Shown: in pieces, positions 24,500 through 36,490 of the stretch | Layout: every line of letters starts with the position of its first letter | Numbering within the stretch: the stretch's first letter is position 1 | Position numbers and translations under genes: made by a program | Notes under the pieces: model-generated | The model's input: the letters and a program-made list of their open reading frames with translations, nothing else | What the model was told of the DNA's origin: nothing | The model's database searches: none | NCBI GenBank assembly: GCA_963969495.1 | Contig: OZ018321.1 | Span: forward strand, 138,842,685 to 138,906,684 | Origin: Ceratothoa steindachneri | Taxonomy: Eukaryota; Arthropoda; Malacostraca; Isopoda; Cymothoidae | Direction: 5' to 3' | DNA: 64,000 nucleotides

Positions 24500-27100
24500 G
24501 AAACAGTTTACAATATGACAGAGTTAAGCAGGGAGTGAAAAATTATCGTTAATTCGACCAACGGATATTATTTAAATTTGAGCCGGAAGTCAATTTAAAA
24601 GGACAAACAGGTGACAATTGACGGAGGGTATAATCAGGGGATTACAACGCAAAATCGCGTTACCTTGAAGCTAAGTGGTGTTCGGAAGGAAGAACTCCAA
24701 CGGCACAGGTCTTCAAGGAGATACTTCCGTAAGTCCTAACGAGGAGGAATCGTAGATGGAGGTTTGAGTATTTCTTGTTGAAGAACGAGATTTTCTCTAC
24801 TCCAGAGAGATGGAATCTCAAACAAGAGACGGTTCTGCGGCTCGGCAGGGAGTCTCAGACACGAGAAGCGTGAGTCTTGAAGGTGGTTGCGAGATGAGAA
24901 GGGCCGCACAGTTCTCCGAGAAGAAGGTAATTCGATAGCTTTCCTCTGAACAGGGGCCAAAGCTTCACGAAGGGTGATCTGCTGGTAAGATCCTAACGAC
25001 GAGGTACGACTCAAACATGTGGCTGGTCCGTTAGATAGTCCCAGGGCACTGCCGTTCCCGGAGGATTCTCGACGTCAGTCTATTCAAACTTATTTCGAGG
25101 TAATGAGTTAAATCAGACAGCAAAGTTTGCCTCAGGATATGAGGTTGAGGTTTGTACCGCCGCGCTCACGGGGGAAGGACATGCATGTGAGGCACGGGGG
25201 CGAGAATTCGGCATTATCGCGGGGAGGAAGGAGAGTGAGGTGCGTCCCTCATATGCAAATACAGCTGGTTCAAGCGACTCAGCGTGGGACTGCTTCCTTC
25301 TCGATGATTCTAAAATTTCCACGCCAAGGAGCACGTGGTTTGGAGCGAAGGGGCTGAAAGGGTTATACCGTGGGGCTTCCTCTCACGCTGGTCCTTCGAG
25401 GGGCATCCTCTCACAAAGTCTCTCCGAATGATAATTTATTTTCTTTTGCAAAAACCACATTCTGATCTTTTGGCTGAGTATGAATCGGAAAAGAAATCTC
25501 GCAAGTGTCCTGCTAAAGAAAAAAAGCCAACAGTAGCAATGCTGGCTCTGCCAAAATTCCAAAACACAGCACTAAGGATGTTCCTCATTTTTTACCAACA
25601 AGAGGGGAAGTCCCTCCAATGACCTGCTAAATGAGACTTCTATCACTTCATGGAACCACCCAGGGCCAAATTCGATGGCAGATTTGAAATCTCCAGGGTG
25701 AATAACCATATGTCCCATGGTTATATGGGTCATTTCATGGTGATTCGCCGCAGGTAGAAACAGGACTACCAACTGATCTTGAGCTTTAAGATCACAAAAC
25801 TTATCTTGAACTGATCTTGATCTACAAGATAACCAAAGTTGGTGGTTTTGTATGTAAAAGAACGACCTCTGACATCCTCAAGTTATTTGCAGGCCACGTG
25901 CGATTGTATCCCACCGTGGAAAACGTCACTTCCTGTTAGAGATCATTCGAGAAGTTTCGACTCCTGGGGGTATTGGGGAATTTTCCCCCAATCCTGCGAG
26001 TTTGTCTAGAGCCCTCTCCCCGGCGACGAGGAGAGAACAAGCCGCTTGTTTTTTTTCGCGCCTTACCCTTAAAAACTGAATTTTCGTCTGCCTGGCCGAT
26101 TAAGATGTCTGAAGCTTCCTCACCCCCTGCTCCGATGCTCCGAATCCCCCCTTTCCCCCTTCCAGATCACACTCGTACAAATACCCGGTTTTGACTTGAG
26201 ATCGGTAAGTCTCGCACGCACCCCAAAGTCGTCATCATCATCTCAAGTCGAAGTCCCGTGAGCGTTCATCAGACAGCAAGACTTTCTCCACCGTGATTCT
26301 ACCCCAGTCAATTAGTAGCTTCTGTGAATGAGTATCCTTTGATGTTGCACGGCAGACTCCCTTTATTTAATCGACCCGAAGAAAATCTCCATCGATAATC
26401 TTTGAGGAAAAGAAGATTCCTCTTCCAATGGAATTACAAGTAATCAAACATTTCCCGGTCGAACGTCATCCTTGAGGATTGGCTATCTTCATCGTTATTC
26501 CTGGGAAGTTTGGTTCAGATCGTGCTCCACTTTCCTCATAAGAATCGTGCCCAACTTGCCTTGTGAGGATCGTGCCGCATTTACCTCATCAGGATCGTGT
26601 CCCACTTGCTTCATCACAAACAGGACCTTCCTTGAAGTCACCGACCCGTAAGATTGAAACCCCCCTCAATTAGTAGTATTGTCATGTTCTCCCTTTTGAT
26701 CTGAGCATAGTAACGCTAATTAATTAATTTTATTTGAGAATCCATCCATAATTATCAAGAGACTATTTCATTTTATATAATTCCCTTGTGCCTATTTTTA
26801 TTCTTATTTGAATATTTGTAAATAAAACTATATTTTTGTTGTTTCATCTTTAACTAACCTTGAACGATACTCTCGGCCTATTCAAGTAAATCTCGCCAAT
26901 CATTTTTTCACTCTGCCTGATTTTTAAGGATTTGAAACCCAACGCCTCGAGTTTGACCTCCTGGTCGATCGTTAATCCCTGCGAACAGTCTTTAAACGGT
27001 TCGCGTTGCAGTAGGTGATTAAGTCACCTCCCACATAATATATGCGTAGTGTATGGTATAGAGTGGTCTACCACTGCATTGTCCATCTCTGATAATATCA
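24497..27100. other. GC-richer unassigned block, possible long-terminal-repeat-like DNA
   Basis: The base composition is clearly richer in G+C than the surroundings. A three-fold, roughly 30-bp repeat with the core AGGATCGTGCC lies at about 26517-26615. AATAAAACTATATTTTT occurs near 26822 and resembles AATAAAACTCTATTTTT near 33684 in a second GC-richer block; ACAAGAGACGGTTCT is also shared with that block (about 24822 and 33083). These hints fit related LTR-like repeats, but no gag or pol motif was found. The minus-strand stretch at 25640-25745 carries copy 2 of the HMVIHP repeat. Confidence 0.35.
25640..25745 (-). repeat. Dispersed repeat with coding-like peptide, copy 2
   Basis: The minus strand reads HEMTHITMGHMVIHPGDF, inside an open frame of 66 codons (25772 to 25572). 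It matches the plus-strand copy at 16316-16440. Conservation at the peptide level hints at past coding function. The family is unknown. Confidence 0.5.
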
Positions 27101-28865
27101 CATTAAGACATTTACTTGAATGTGAAAAAAATAAGGCTTATGTAACTTCTAAATCTTTTTTCTGCCTCTTAATAAAGATGCAGTAGTTTTAGCTGGTATT
27201 TGTTGATACAAAATTAATAAATAACGAAACTCTGACTCAGATACTCCTCCTACCAATCATAAAGACAAGGATAAATTACTTATGGAACCACAGCATTACA
27301 TACAAGAGATAGAGAGAGACTCACTAACCTATCCAAATAAGAATATAATAGTATATATAATGAATATTTATATAATTATTGAAAAATTAACTAAAGTGAG
27401 TCATTCATAAAATCACTAAATCATTTAGTTTATATTTCGAAAACCGTAATCTCTTAAGAACAAATTTAATTATTCTTATTATGTAAAGCACATTTTTGCG
27501 ACCCAGTATATAGAGAATAGATTGAGCGGTCGATGTCATTATTATTATAATATGTTTAAATTTTCATATTTTTATCTGCCTTAATTATGATGATATCACA
27601 TTAGCAAAGTATTTTATGCATAATGATTAGAATGACGTCACGTTGGAGACCGATTTTTGACCGAGATTTTTTCGTCAATCTTTCTTACAATTCTCTCTGT
27701 TAAGGATTTGACATCTTTGCGTGGGGACTTGTGCAAAGTGAGATCCTAAGTGTGCTTTAGAAATTTTGTTTGAGATTAATCTATTTTAGCCAGACCTCTA
27801 ATTAATCAAGGGCGCGTTGTTATATATCTATGAATATCTTTGATATTGATATACCCAATAACAACACATTGAGTTAAACGTTGATTCAACTATATCGCGG
27901 AAGGTTAGGGGTAGCAGGTTGTTTAAAAAGGGTTAGTACTCGATATTTTATTGAAATGCGTCGTACAGCCCTGTTGTCTAATTCCAAGTTTCATGTAAGT
28001 AAATAAAAGCAAAACAACCCGGATTCGATATAGAGTCTGACCGCTCCAAAGTTTGAGTTGTTATTTCTTCTTGTAATACTGTAAATTATTTGTCCCATTC
28101 TGTTATTCATTTTTCACACTCGAAGCAAAAATGCGACAAAATCTTGGGTGAATCTGATTTAGAGAGAATCAGATTCAAACTCTGTTTTAACACATTTCGC
28201 CCGCTGACTGCTATACAAGAGCATATTTTGACATAGCACTCGAAATTCTACAAAGAATACATATTATAATGTATAGAAAAGGCGATTATAGTAAAGTAAA
28301 TAATAAACAATTATCGAAATTTTGAAGCTTAAATCATTATTAATGAAATTTTAGAAAACTGTGTAATTGATTTTGATCTTATCTGTGAAAATAGACATGG
28401 AATAGAATTTCTTGTAACAAAAGAAATTGGGATATCTACATTATATTTTGCTAGGCAAATTTCTAACTGAAATCTATATTATATTTTGCCAGGAAATCTG
28501 CTAAATGTTTAAGTAATTAACGTAAATACGACTCTTTGAGCAAATAAACATGTATTTTTTAGATTTTTGGGAAGGGGGGACAGGTTTAGAATTTATAGTG
28601 TATATAAATAAAGTGGCCCACTCTTCATTTTCTTATAATGTATAATCAATCATCGACTTATATGATCATTTGCCACTTTATCTACTTTTTGGACGTTATA
28701 AATTAACAATTTATTATTGTTTTTTTTTCTTAAAAATTTAAGGTTATTTATTTTTCCTCATTTTATGTTCTTCTATATGTATGCATAGTTAAGGTCCATT
28801 ACATTTATTAATTCATACCTATTAAATGTAATTTAAATGTATGTGTTGAATAGTTCATAAACAAG
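27100..28865. other. AT-rich unassigned interval
   Basis: No gene is supported. A 45-bp imperfect direct duplication (ATCTAYATTATATTTTGC) occurs at about 28433-28495. A short inverted repeat (GTTGTTAT / ATAACAAC) lies at about 27816-27868. Confidence 0.45.
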
Positions 28866-28868
28866 ATA

Positions 28869-29508
28869 TGCTGACCAAAAAGTCGCGTGCTCTCACTTAT
28901 TTTGATTTATAACCTTACGACTTTCAAAACTTTAAATAATTACCAGACTAACCTTGGGAGAACTTGGACAATTATATCCCCCGAAAGAGAATGTAAAACA
29001 ATGTAAGGGTTTTAAATTTCGTTGGAATCGGCCGAATAGTTATGATGTTATACTCAAGAGAAAATAATTCCAGGGCTAAACTTGGGAGGCCTTTGGCAAT
29101 TCTATCACTCGAAAGAAAATGTAAAACAGCATATGGGTGTTAAATTTCGTTAGAATACGCCGAATAGTTATGATGTTATTGCCAAAACAAAATACTTCCC
29201 GGGCTAACCTTGGAAGAACTTTCACAATTATATCATTCGAAAGAGAATTTAAAACAACATAAGGATTTCGAATTTAGTTAGAATCGGTCTAATAGTTATG
29301 ATGTTATAATCAAAACAAAATAGTTACAGGGTTAACCTTGGGAGAACTTTGCCAATTATATCATTTGAAAGAGAATAAACAATATAAAGGTTTCAAATTT
29401 CGTTAGAATCAACTGATTAGTTACAATGTTATTACAAAAACAAACAAAAAATGCTAAACGATTTCCGACTGACTGATGACATAGTGTGATGTAGTCGCCC
29501 GCGACTAG
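28869..29508 (+). mobile_element. Non-autonomous element, family M, four internal units
   Basis: It has the same left end (AAGTCGCGTGCTCTCACTTA) and right end (GTCGCCCGCGACTA) as 22188-22452. The internal 128-bp unit is present four times in tandem, starting at about 28943, 29070, 29199 and 29326 with CCAGACTAACCTTGGGAGAA and variants. Each unit ends near TAGTTATGATGTTAT. No ORF is present. The copies differ from one another enough to show that the duplication is old. Confidence 0.8.
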
Positions 29509-29509
29509 A

Positions 29510-31337
29510 AAATAAATAGTGAGTCTTAATTTTTTTTTTAAATGTTAGCTCCCATTTATACCTATTTTTTCTGATAAAAATTAATGGTCACCCTATTTTG
29601 TGGGGGGAGGTTATCCCAAGTATCTCTATTTCCAGGCTTTGTAGAAAAAATATCAAATTCCCCTAAGATAATTCACAAAATCGCTTTATCGCGCTTCTGA
29701 CAAAAGACCTTCCCTCCCACAACTGTGATGACGTCATAAACTATGACGGGCCATCGCGTAGAAAAATGAGAAGCTACGTTCAAACCGAGCTTTTTTTTTC
29801 GCATCGTCAATTCCTATATATTTTGGTGATAAATGATGCGTATATAATCATTAATAATTCTTTCGAAGACAAACTAATTTACAAAGGTACAGAAGCATTT
29901 TTGAACAGGTAAACATAAATTAAAGTGTGAGTATTATATACGTAGCTAGTAAATGTATTCCCATGTTAGGAGACATTTAAATCGATTACTTTTGAATTAA
30001 TATTAAGAAAAGTCCTAAAAATTTCTTCATTAATACATTGAAGCATCCCTTTGAAGATAATTAACTTTCCAATGGCAAGGGGCTTCTCGCTACTTATTTC
30101 CTTCATCTTTAATACAAGTTGGAAGGAAAATCAGCTTTGGTTATTCTGTTATTCCTTCCTTCCGAAAATGTTAGTCAATGTTTCCTTTGATGAAGAAAAT
30201 TAAAATGATTTTCTATGGTTCCACTAATTTCGAAGGGGAACTTAGAAAATTCTCTATTTTTATTTTATTTATTTACATATATGTACATTTATAGAAGCAG
30301 AATCATATAACTCTACCAGTTTTAATAGCCTTATTTTTTGTTATTTAACGAACTCAAATAAAATTTAGACACAACATAGATACTTCAATAAAGTTTGTTT
30401 ACCTTAAATTATTTTAAGTGTATCTAGATTTCGAAAATCCGCCCCCTTCAACAGGACGTGCCGGCCGCATTGGAAATGCCAATGATCTGCATTAAAATTC
30501 GATGCATTTTAAAAACAACAACAATGGGATTTCAGTTAAATTAGGTTCATGCCCACCCTAGAAATTTTGGATAATTCATATATATTGAAAATCACATGAC
30601 ACGTGATTTTATAGATGTATAAAGTCCAAAGGAAATGAAAATTGGTAACACAACCTGGAAAAAAAATTAGGAGAATATCACGTGAACCAATAAAAGCTTA
30701 AGAAGGAAAATGGGAGATGTAGAGAACGGAAAGATAGGGCAAACTATTTTAACCGTTATATGAAAATAAATAAAGAAGTGGGATTTAAACCTGTCACTAA
30801 GCGCTCATCGCGTATATGGCCAAGACGCTGATCGCCAGAGCTACCATCCTCTATCTCAAAAAGGGTTGATTCAAGAAGCCAAACTGGCTTACAACTCAAA
30901 TGCAGGATCACGAAGCACTTGAGTTTGTATCATAGGACTGGTATTCCCATTTCTAAACCTAAAGCCTCTTTCATCAGGCAACACTCTGAGTATCAACATC
31001 ATCCTCTTAATTCTAATTCATTTACTATATTATCTTCAGCCTTAAATTCTCTCGATTTGAAAATCTTAGAGTCACTGTAAATCAATAAAATAAATCCAAA
31101 CCTAAATAATTACTCCTTCTCAATTCAACTATTCACAATATAACCAACCAACACTTCAATAGATTAAATAGCCAACCGACCAATCGAACAAATTCCGTTA
31201 GTAGTTTTATATCTTTAGTTAGTTGATTTCTCAACTCCCACGATAAAGGTTAGTCACTTTGTTCATTCTAATTTGTTTTCGGGTTTTTTGTTGTTTTTTT
31301 ACAATTTAATATTGTCGTGGGTTAGCCTGGTTTATAC

Positions 31338-31340
<3 letters not shown>
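29510..31340. other. AT-rich interval with one tRNA-like fragment
   Basis: No coding region is supported. The only recognisable structure is the tRNA-like segment at 30783-30853. Confidence 0.45.
30783..30853 (-). repeat. tRNA-derived sequence (SINE head or tRNA pseudogene)
   Basis: Read on the minus strand it starts GGATGGTAGCTCTGGCGATC (A-box like) and ends with GGTTTAAATCCC (B-box like). A central GCGTCTTGGCCAT...ACGC region resembles an anticodon arm, and the extra bases between the arms suggest a type II (long variable arm) ancestor such as Leu or Ser. The acceptor stem is not convincingly paired, so a working tRNA is unlikely. Confidence 0.4.

Positions 31341-31341
<1 letters not shown>

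Positions 31342-31397
<56 letters not shown>
31342..31397. repeat. (TA)n microsatellite
   Basis: About 28 uninterrupted TA units. Confidence 0.97.
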
Positions 31398-31399
<2 letters not shown>

Positions 31400-31402
<3 letters not shown>

Positions 31403-32640
31403 TTATTATGGTTAATAAACCAAATAAACTTTGACTTGAGGCGTAGGTTCATGCCACGGTGATCGATTGAGGATCGTTCTCTAAGAGTGCTAAACTTCAT
31501 TTTTATTCTAGGGAATGAATAAAAGGGGTTTCTTTCTTGACGTTATCAAATATTGCCACTTCAACTCGTTCTAGGGTTATTAAAACAGTGTTTTTACTAA
31601 AAAAAATAGACTTTAATAAACATAAACTCTCTCTCTAAATAATATTAACACACACAGATCTAATACATGTATAAAAAGAAAATGGGATTACTGGGCCAGC
31701 TCTCGAGGCTCGATTTAAGATAGAATTTTACGGGAGAACAGTTTTAAGTTAATATCTTCGTCCTTAGCCGGACATCCAATAAGCTAATTTTTATGCGCGG
31801 GGACATACACAACAGGATTATTCTTTACTTACATAAGGTAATGGAGATTAATAACCGAGACCACTTAGAATATCTTCGGAGATTTTGTTCTGGAGAGGCG
31901 AAGCTCGAATAGTTGGTTGTTTGCTCAATAGATGGCGTTCTTCGACCTGCCTGACGATTTGACGGGTGAGGTCACGAGAGATCTGGGTTGGGTGGACTAA
32001 GCGAAAGCTTAGTCCTTCTATTTTTAGCCTGTCGGGGTGACCTTGACCTCGATTTCTTCCGGACGAGATGAAATCGTTGTCTTCTTTTTCTTTCTATCTA
32101 GTTGGCGTTTGTCCAACTCAGATAGGGTAAGATTTGGAGCCACAAGCTGAATAGATTGATACTCACTAATCTTGGGGCTCGAATGGCGCTGAGCTTCCTT
32201 GGTACAACCTGGTATTGTACAAGGAATGCAAGTTCTCTTCAACTTGCAATAACTTTGTACCGGTTATTTTTTAGTTCTCTTGTCAAACTCGAAAAATCTT
32301 CTGTTAACCGGTGACTTTCTTGTCTTTTCGGTGGAAACGAACAAAAAGCCTCGTTTCCTTGGGTCAACCTGTTATATACCCAGGGTCTCCCGGCTTGGCG
32401 TCTTGTAGCTCTGAGAGAGGGTAATACAAAATCGGAAGTTTGCACTTTTGAATTGATTGTTTATAAGTCCACCCTCGAAGAACCTGCCTTTTGAGCTGAG
32501 GTCAGGAATATGTCTCGTAAAATTTACCATTTTGCCCGTTCTCCTATGTTACCAGAGAAGATCGGAGGGGCAAAGCTAAAACCAGATGTCTTTAGTTATT
32601 ATTTCCTTGGCTCTCCCCACCAAGAGGAAGGCCTCGATAC

Positions 32641-32708
<68 letters not shown>

Positions 32709-32727
32709 TATATTTATGTATATATAT

Positions 32728-32808
<81 letters not shown>

Positions 32809-34137
32809 ATAGAACGGTCTGAAGCCGCTTAAATTAAGCCGCTATCACATGTTTAGAAACACATGCTACCCATGTGCATCTGCGAGAGGAAGCAGAGCGC
32901 GTTATCGCCCACCTTAGCCAATTTTACTCAAGGAGGTTCATTCCCCCATTTCGCCTCCATACGTCGATCTCGCCAGATTGAGTTAGGCTTATGGGCAGAT
33001 AAGGTATTTTCCCAGGCGCGACCGGGGCATTCCCCCGAAGTCCCCAACTCAATTATCTCCTACGCCATGGAGACGGCTCCGTTGACAAGAGACGGTTCTC
33101 CCCCCCCCCTGTTGTTCAGAAAGAGAACAACGTTAGAACAGCCATTGTTCTTGAAGCCCGTTCGTCAAAAAACGGTTCTCGTTCCCAAGACATCACGTCA
33201 GGTTAATTTAATTCCCCCCTTTTTAACGTTCTTCAAGAGAACGCTTGGTTTCAACAATAACCTTCATTGTTCATCTAGAACATCCCCGATTTGCTGTCAC
33301 AAAGATCGCTCGTACCTCCGAGCCCCACTTCGCTCTCACTCTTTGAAGACAGTCTTTTCCCTTCGCTAAGGACAACCCCCTGAAGAACCCTTCTGCTGGA
33401 AATCGCCAGTGGACCGAAGATTCCTTCGCATCGCCTTCCTCTGCACAACAACTTTGTAATTACGTAAGCTGAGCATTATCTTTAATCATCTAACCTTTTG
33501 TCAACGCTACCCTGTGCTTTAAGTGGTTTAGCGAACCATCCCCCCCTATTTAATTTTTATTTGTTTACCTTTTTAAATCTCTCCAAATCTTAATCCTCGG
33601 ATGAGTCAGATATTCCCACGACCCTCTTCATTCTCCGTTTATGTAAACATTTTCTTTTTGTGTGTTGTTGATAGTTTAATTAATAAAACTCTATTTTTAT
33701 TAATGATAGCCATATTACTATCCTTGAGCTCAGTTCCACTTCTTAAGCATATTGAAGATAAATAACCTCGGTCAATCAGATTACCACGCACTCGAAATAC
33801 CAGAATAATTCCCTCAACAAATAGTTATATATGGTGTATTGTCGAGAGCCTATTCTACGACAATATATATACTAAACTCTTATACCTCTATATTACCTCT
33901 ACAATTTTAATAGGTTATTTTATGTTTACTCCAGTAACTTTTAATATGTGATATTCAAGTCATTTTATTTTATAATTTTACTTTCTATTATTATTGTTAT
34001 TAGTGTTTTTACTTTAATTTTAATAATTGTCATTTTTATTATTTTAACTTGCCTTCATCCGCTTTTTTGGCTATTATTTAATGCATTCTTTTAACTGTTA
34101 TCAATTAATGTTCCTTTCCCTTCTCATTACTTGACAT
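31400..34137. other. GC-richer unassigned block surrounding a TA tract
   Basis: 31700-33600 is G+C-richer than its surroundings and contains a 168-codon plus-strand ORF (32863-33369) with no recognisable domain and a low-complexity, Ser/Pro-rich, basic composition. AATAAAACTCTATTTTT lies near 33684. From 33800 the sequence becomes AT-rich with ATTGTTATT-type runs, leading into a hammerhead-like terminus. An LTR-like or Penelope 3' region is possible but unproven. Confidence 0.35.
32641..32805. repeat. (TA)n microsatellite with interruptions
   Basis: About 165 bp of TA steps broken by a few ATGTA, AATA and TTTATG variants. Confidence 0.95.
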
Positions 34138-34192
34138 AGTCGCTGAAGATGGTCCTAGTGAAGGTCCGAAATGTCTGGCCAATAAATGATTA
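34138..34192 (+). ncRNA. Hammerhead-ribozyme-like motif, Penelope-type terminus
   Basis: CTGAAGA is followed by GGTCC, a 7-nt loop, GGTCC, GAAATGTC. This is the order of a type I hammerhead (CUGAUGA, helix II, GAAA, short helix III, cleavage triplet), but the core differs from CUGAUGA and helix II has a central mismatch. GAAATGTC looks like a decayed GAAACGTC. It lies 70 bp from a (TA)n tract. Activity is doubtful; kinship with Penelope-like element ends is an inference. Confidence 0.4.
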
Positions 34193-34259
34193 GTGCAATC
34201 ACCTGGGTCTTCATATTCCTGCTACATATCAGATTCCCAAGGAACAAATCAATTACAAG

Positions 34260-34263
<4 letters not shown>

Positions 34264-34351
<88 letters not shown>
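34264..34351. repeat. (TA)n microsatellite
   Basis: About 44 TA units between a hammerhead-like motif and a LINE 3' fragment. Confidence 0.97.
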
Positions 34352-34354
<3 letters not shown>

Positions 34355-35160
34355 AGCAAAACTGAGGTGCTCCCAATACAACACAATACCGCCGTTGTGT
34401 CTTTCAAGTATCTCTACAGCATTCTTTCAGCAACCTGCGACACAGAAAATGAAATCCAGACCAGGATCAGACTGGCGTGCTTAAGCTTTGTAAAATTATC
34501 CAAACGCGTCTTCCTAAACAGTGAACTATCTGTGAAAACTTAAGTTAAAGTTTACCAGGCAATCTGTATATCCATTTTGCTATTTGACAGCGAAACTTGG
34601 ACCTTATTCAAGACCCAAATCAGAAGACTTGAAGAGTTTCATATTCGCAGTCTTCAAACCATCATTAACATCACATGGTTTGGCCGAATCCCACATGTAA
34701 CTATTATAAAAAATGCTTTCGCCATCAGTATTTAATCAATGATAGTAGGCAGCCACCTCAGGTGGATCAGTCCCCTCTTTCAGGATGTCTGAATGTCACT
34801 TAACAACGCCAAATACTATAAGGCGAGATGAGAGATAGCGAACGCTCTCCGGGAGGTCCAAAAAAGCGGTTTAAAGACCGAATAAAGGCCACTCTCAAAC
34901 AATGCAACATCCCTGTTGACCAACTTGAAGTTTTGGCCACTGATCGAGAAAGTTGGGGATTAACTGTTCATCGGGCTGTCGACATATTTGAAGTCGCTGG
35001 CACGAATACTAGGATTGAGAGACGAAATCGCAGACATAAACATATAGCTCGAGGTCCTGTTAACAAGGAATTTCCTTTGTCCCTTGCCGTAGGATCTGTG
35101 CCTCCCAATTTGGCCTGAGAAGTCAAAAAGAAGTCACCCTCAAAGAAACTAGACCCTAAA
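34355..35160 (+). pseudogene. LINE ORF2 C-terminal region
   Basis: In several plus-strand frames it reads SILLFDSETWTL (about 34570-34605), RRLEEFHIRSLQTIINITW, then after stops GPKKRFKDRIKATLKQCNIP and LTVHRAVDIFEVAGTN (34850-35010). It ends with CRRICASQFGLRSQK, a degenerate form of the C-x3-C ... H zinc-knuckle-like tail. This is the usual C-terminus of a widespread group of animal LINE ORF2 proteins (SILLYGSETWTL ... RGRPKKRFKD ... HRAV). The RT core is missing because the fragment starts at the TA tract. Stops and frameshifts make it a relic. Confidence 0.8.
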
Positions 35161-35311
35161 ACTGATGCTAAACTATTATACCAAAGCTTTGAAGCATAAT
35201 TATTTAACATTTTGTTGTCACTATTGCCATTCTTATTATTGTTGCTATAATTCTAATCTAATTACTAATTATTTAGACGATAATTACGTCATCTTCGTTA
35301 CCAAAGGACTA

Positions 35312-35375
<64 letters not shown>

Positions 35376-35730
35376 TTTTTACTGTAGGCAATGTTGGGCA
35401 TCTTATTGTATTATATATCATTTTTAAGGTAACTTCGGAACGTGGATTGAGGCTTCCATATTCCCACATTAATTCTGGAGGTTCCCCCACACAATTTAAA
35501 AGAAACTCGTAATATTCCTAATTAATAAGCTTAACATTAGATTCGAATTCAAAAGGCGATTGATAAATGTCGTTAGGCATCTAGTTTTTCTACCCCGTTA
35601 CTTGATTTCAGACATATAAGCCTCCCCCCCCCCTCCAAATGCTATTTAAATCAATCTTATTTTCTTTAAAATTGATGAATATGAAATATCCATATCATAT
35701 TTTAATTAAGAAAAAAATCACTTTACAATG
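35160..35730. other. Unassigned interval with a TA tract
   Basis: No gene is supported. It contains the TA tract at 35314-35371 and a short C-rich run near 35623. Confidence 0.5.
35314..35371. repeat. (TA)n microsatellite
   Basis: About 29 TA units. Confidence 0.97.
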
Positions 35731-35734
35731 ATAT

Positions 35735-36180
35735 TTAATACAACCAGGCAATGGCTTCGTCACTTCTCCTACGGGGGGAGCTTGCGCTTCGCTACTAAGA
35801 TTAAAATTTAAAATCTTAAAAAAAGCAGCCATTGTTACATTTTTATAAATTTTCTTAACTTCGCCAATTATAATAATTTTAAAAAGGAACTCTAAACTAA
35901 ATTTCCCCCCTTTCAAAATATCACGTTGCTAAAATATAGTTATAGAAGAAGATATATAAAAATAAAATTTCTGAACTTTACCATTTGTAATTCTTAGGGT
36001 TTTAAAAAATTCACAGAATTTCGATACTTATATTTATTTCAGAACTTCACCATTTTGTTTTTGGATATTATAAAAGAATTATTGGAAATAACTTTGCTAA
36101 AAAAATATGTCATAACCAAACTGAGATGAAATTATTATTTAAATTCTAAAAAAAATCCCCTTCTTAAAATATAGAGTTAG
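35735..36180 (-). repeat. Dispersed repeat family R, copy 2
   Basis: This is the reverse complement of copies at 290-668 and 41222-41672, from TAACTCTATATTTTAAGAAG at its 5' end (36178) to GAAGCCATTGCCTGG at its 3' end (about 35737). It is the most complete copy. A GATGAT/ATCATC palindromic microsatellite (36180-36212) touches its 5' end. Confidence 0.8.
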
Positions 36181-36212
36181 TGATGATGATGATGATGATG
36201 ATCATCATCATA
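36180..36212. repeat. (GAT)n/(ATC)n palindromic microsatellite
   Basis: A run of GAT triplets turns directly into ATC triplets, making a small perfect snapback at the 5' end of a family R copy. Confidence 0.85.
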
Positions 36213-36313
36213 TAATGTGCTTCAAAATTTACAATGTCTCCCAAGATAGCGGCCAATCTATTTTTCGCCATAACATGATAATTAGAAATTTGCCGAAATT
36301 AAGTGGTGAAGAA

Positions 36314-36315
<2 letters not shown>

Positions 36316-36389
<74 letters not shown>
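36316..36389. repeat. (TA)n microsatellite
   Basis: About 37 TA units, next to a hammerhead-like motif on the right. Confidence 0.97.
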
Positions 36390-36391
<2 letters not shown>

Positions 36392-36439
36392 GTTTAACAG
36401 AAATCCCAAGGCGAGGAAAATAGCTGGTATCATCCTTTT

Positions 36440-36490
36440 TATTTACCGGCGACGTTTCGACCACAATACGGTCATCTTCTTGGCCTAAAA
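36440..36490 (-). ncRNA. Hammerhead-ribozyme-like motif, Penelope-type terminus
   Basis: On the minus strand GAAGATGACC, a 7-nt loop, then GGTCGAAACGTC. Helix II pairs GACC with GGTC. GAAACGTC fits the conserved GAAA, a tiny palindromic helix III (ACGT) and a C at the cleavage site, as in the minimal hammerheads described in Penelope-like elements. The 5' core (AAGATGA instead of CUGAUGA) is changed. It lies about 50 bp from a TA tract. Confidence 0.45.

Noticed and set aside
32863..33369. 168-codon plus-strand ORF in a GC-richer block
   Set aside because: No domain, biased Ser/Pro/Arg composition and repeated GGTTCTC-type words. Open length is expected by chance in GC-richer DNA, so it was not called a gene.
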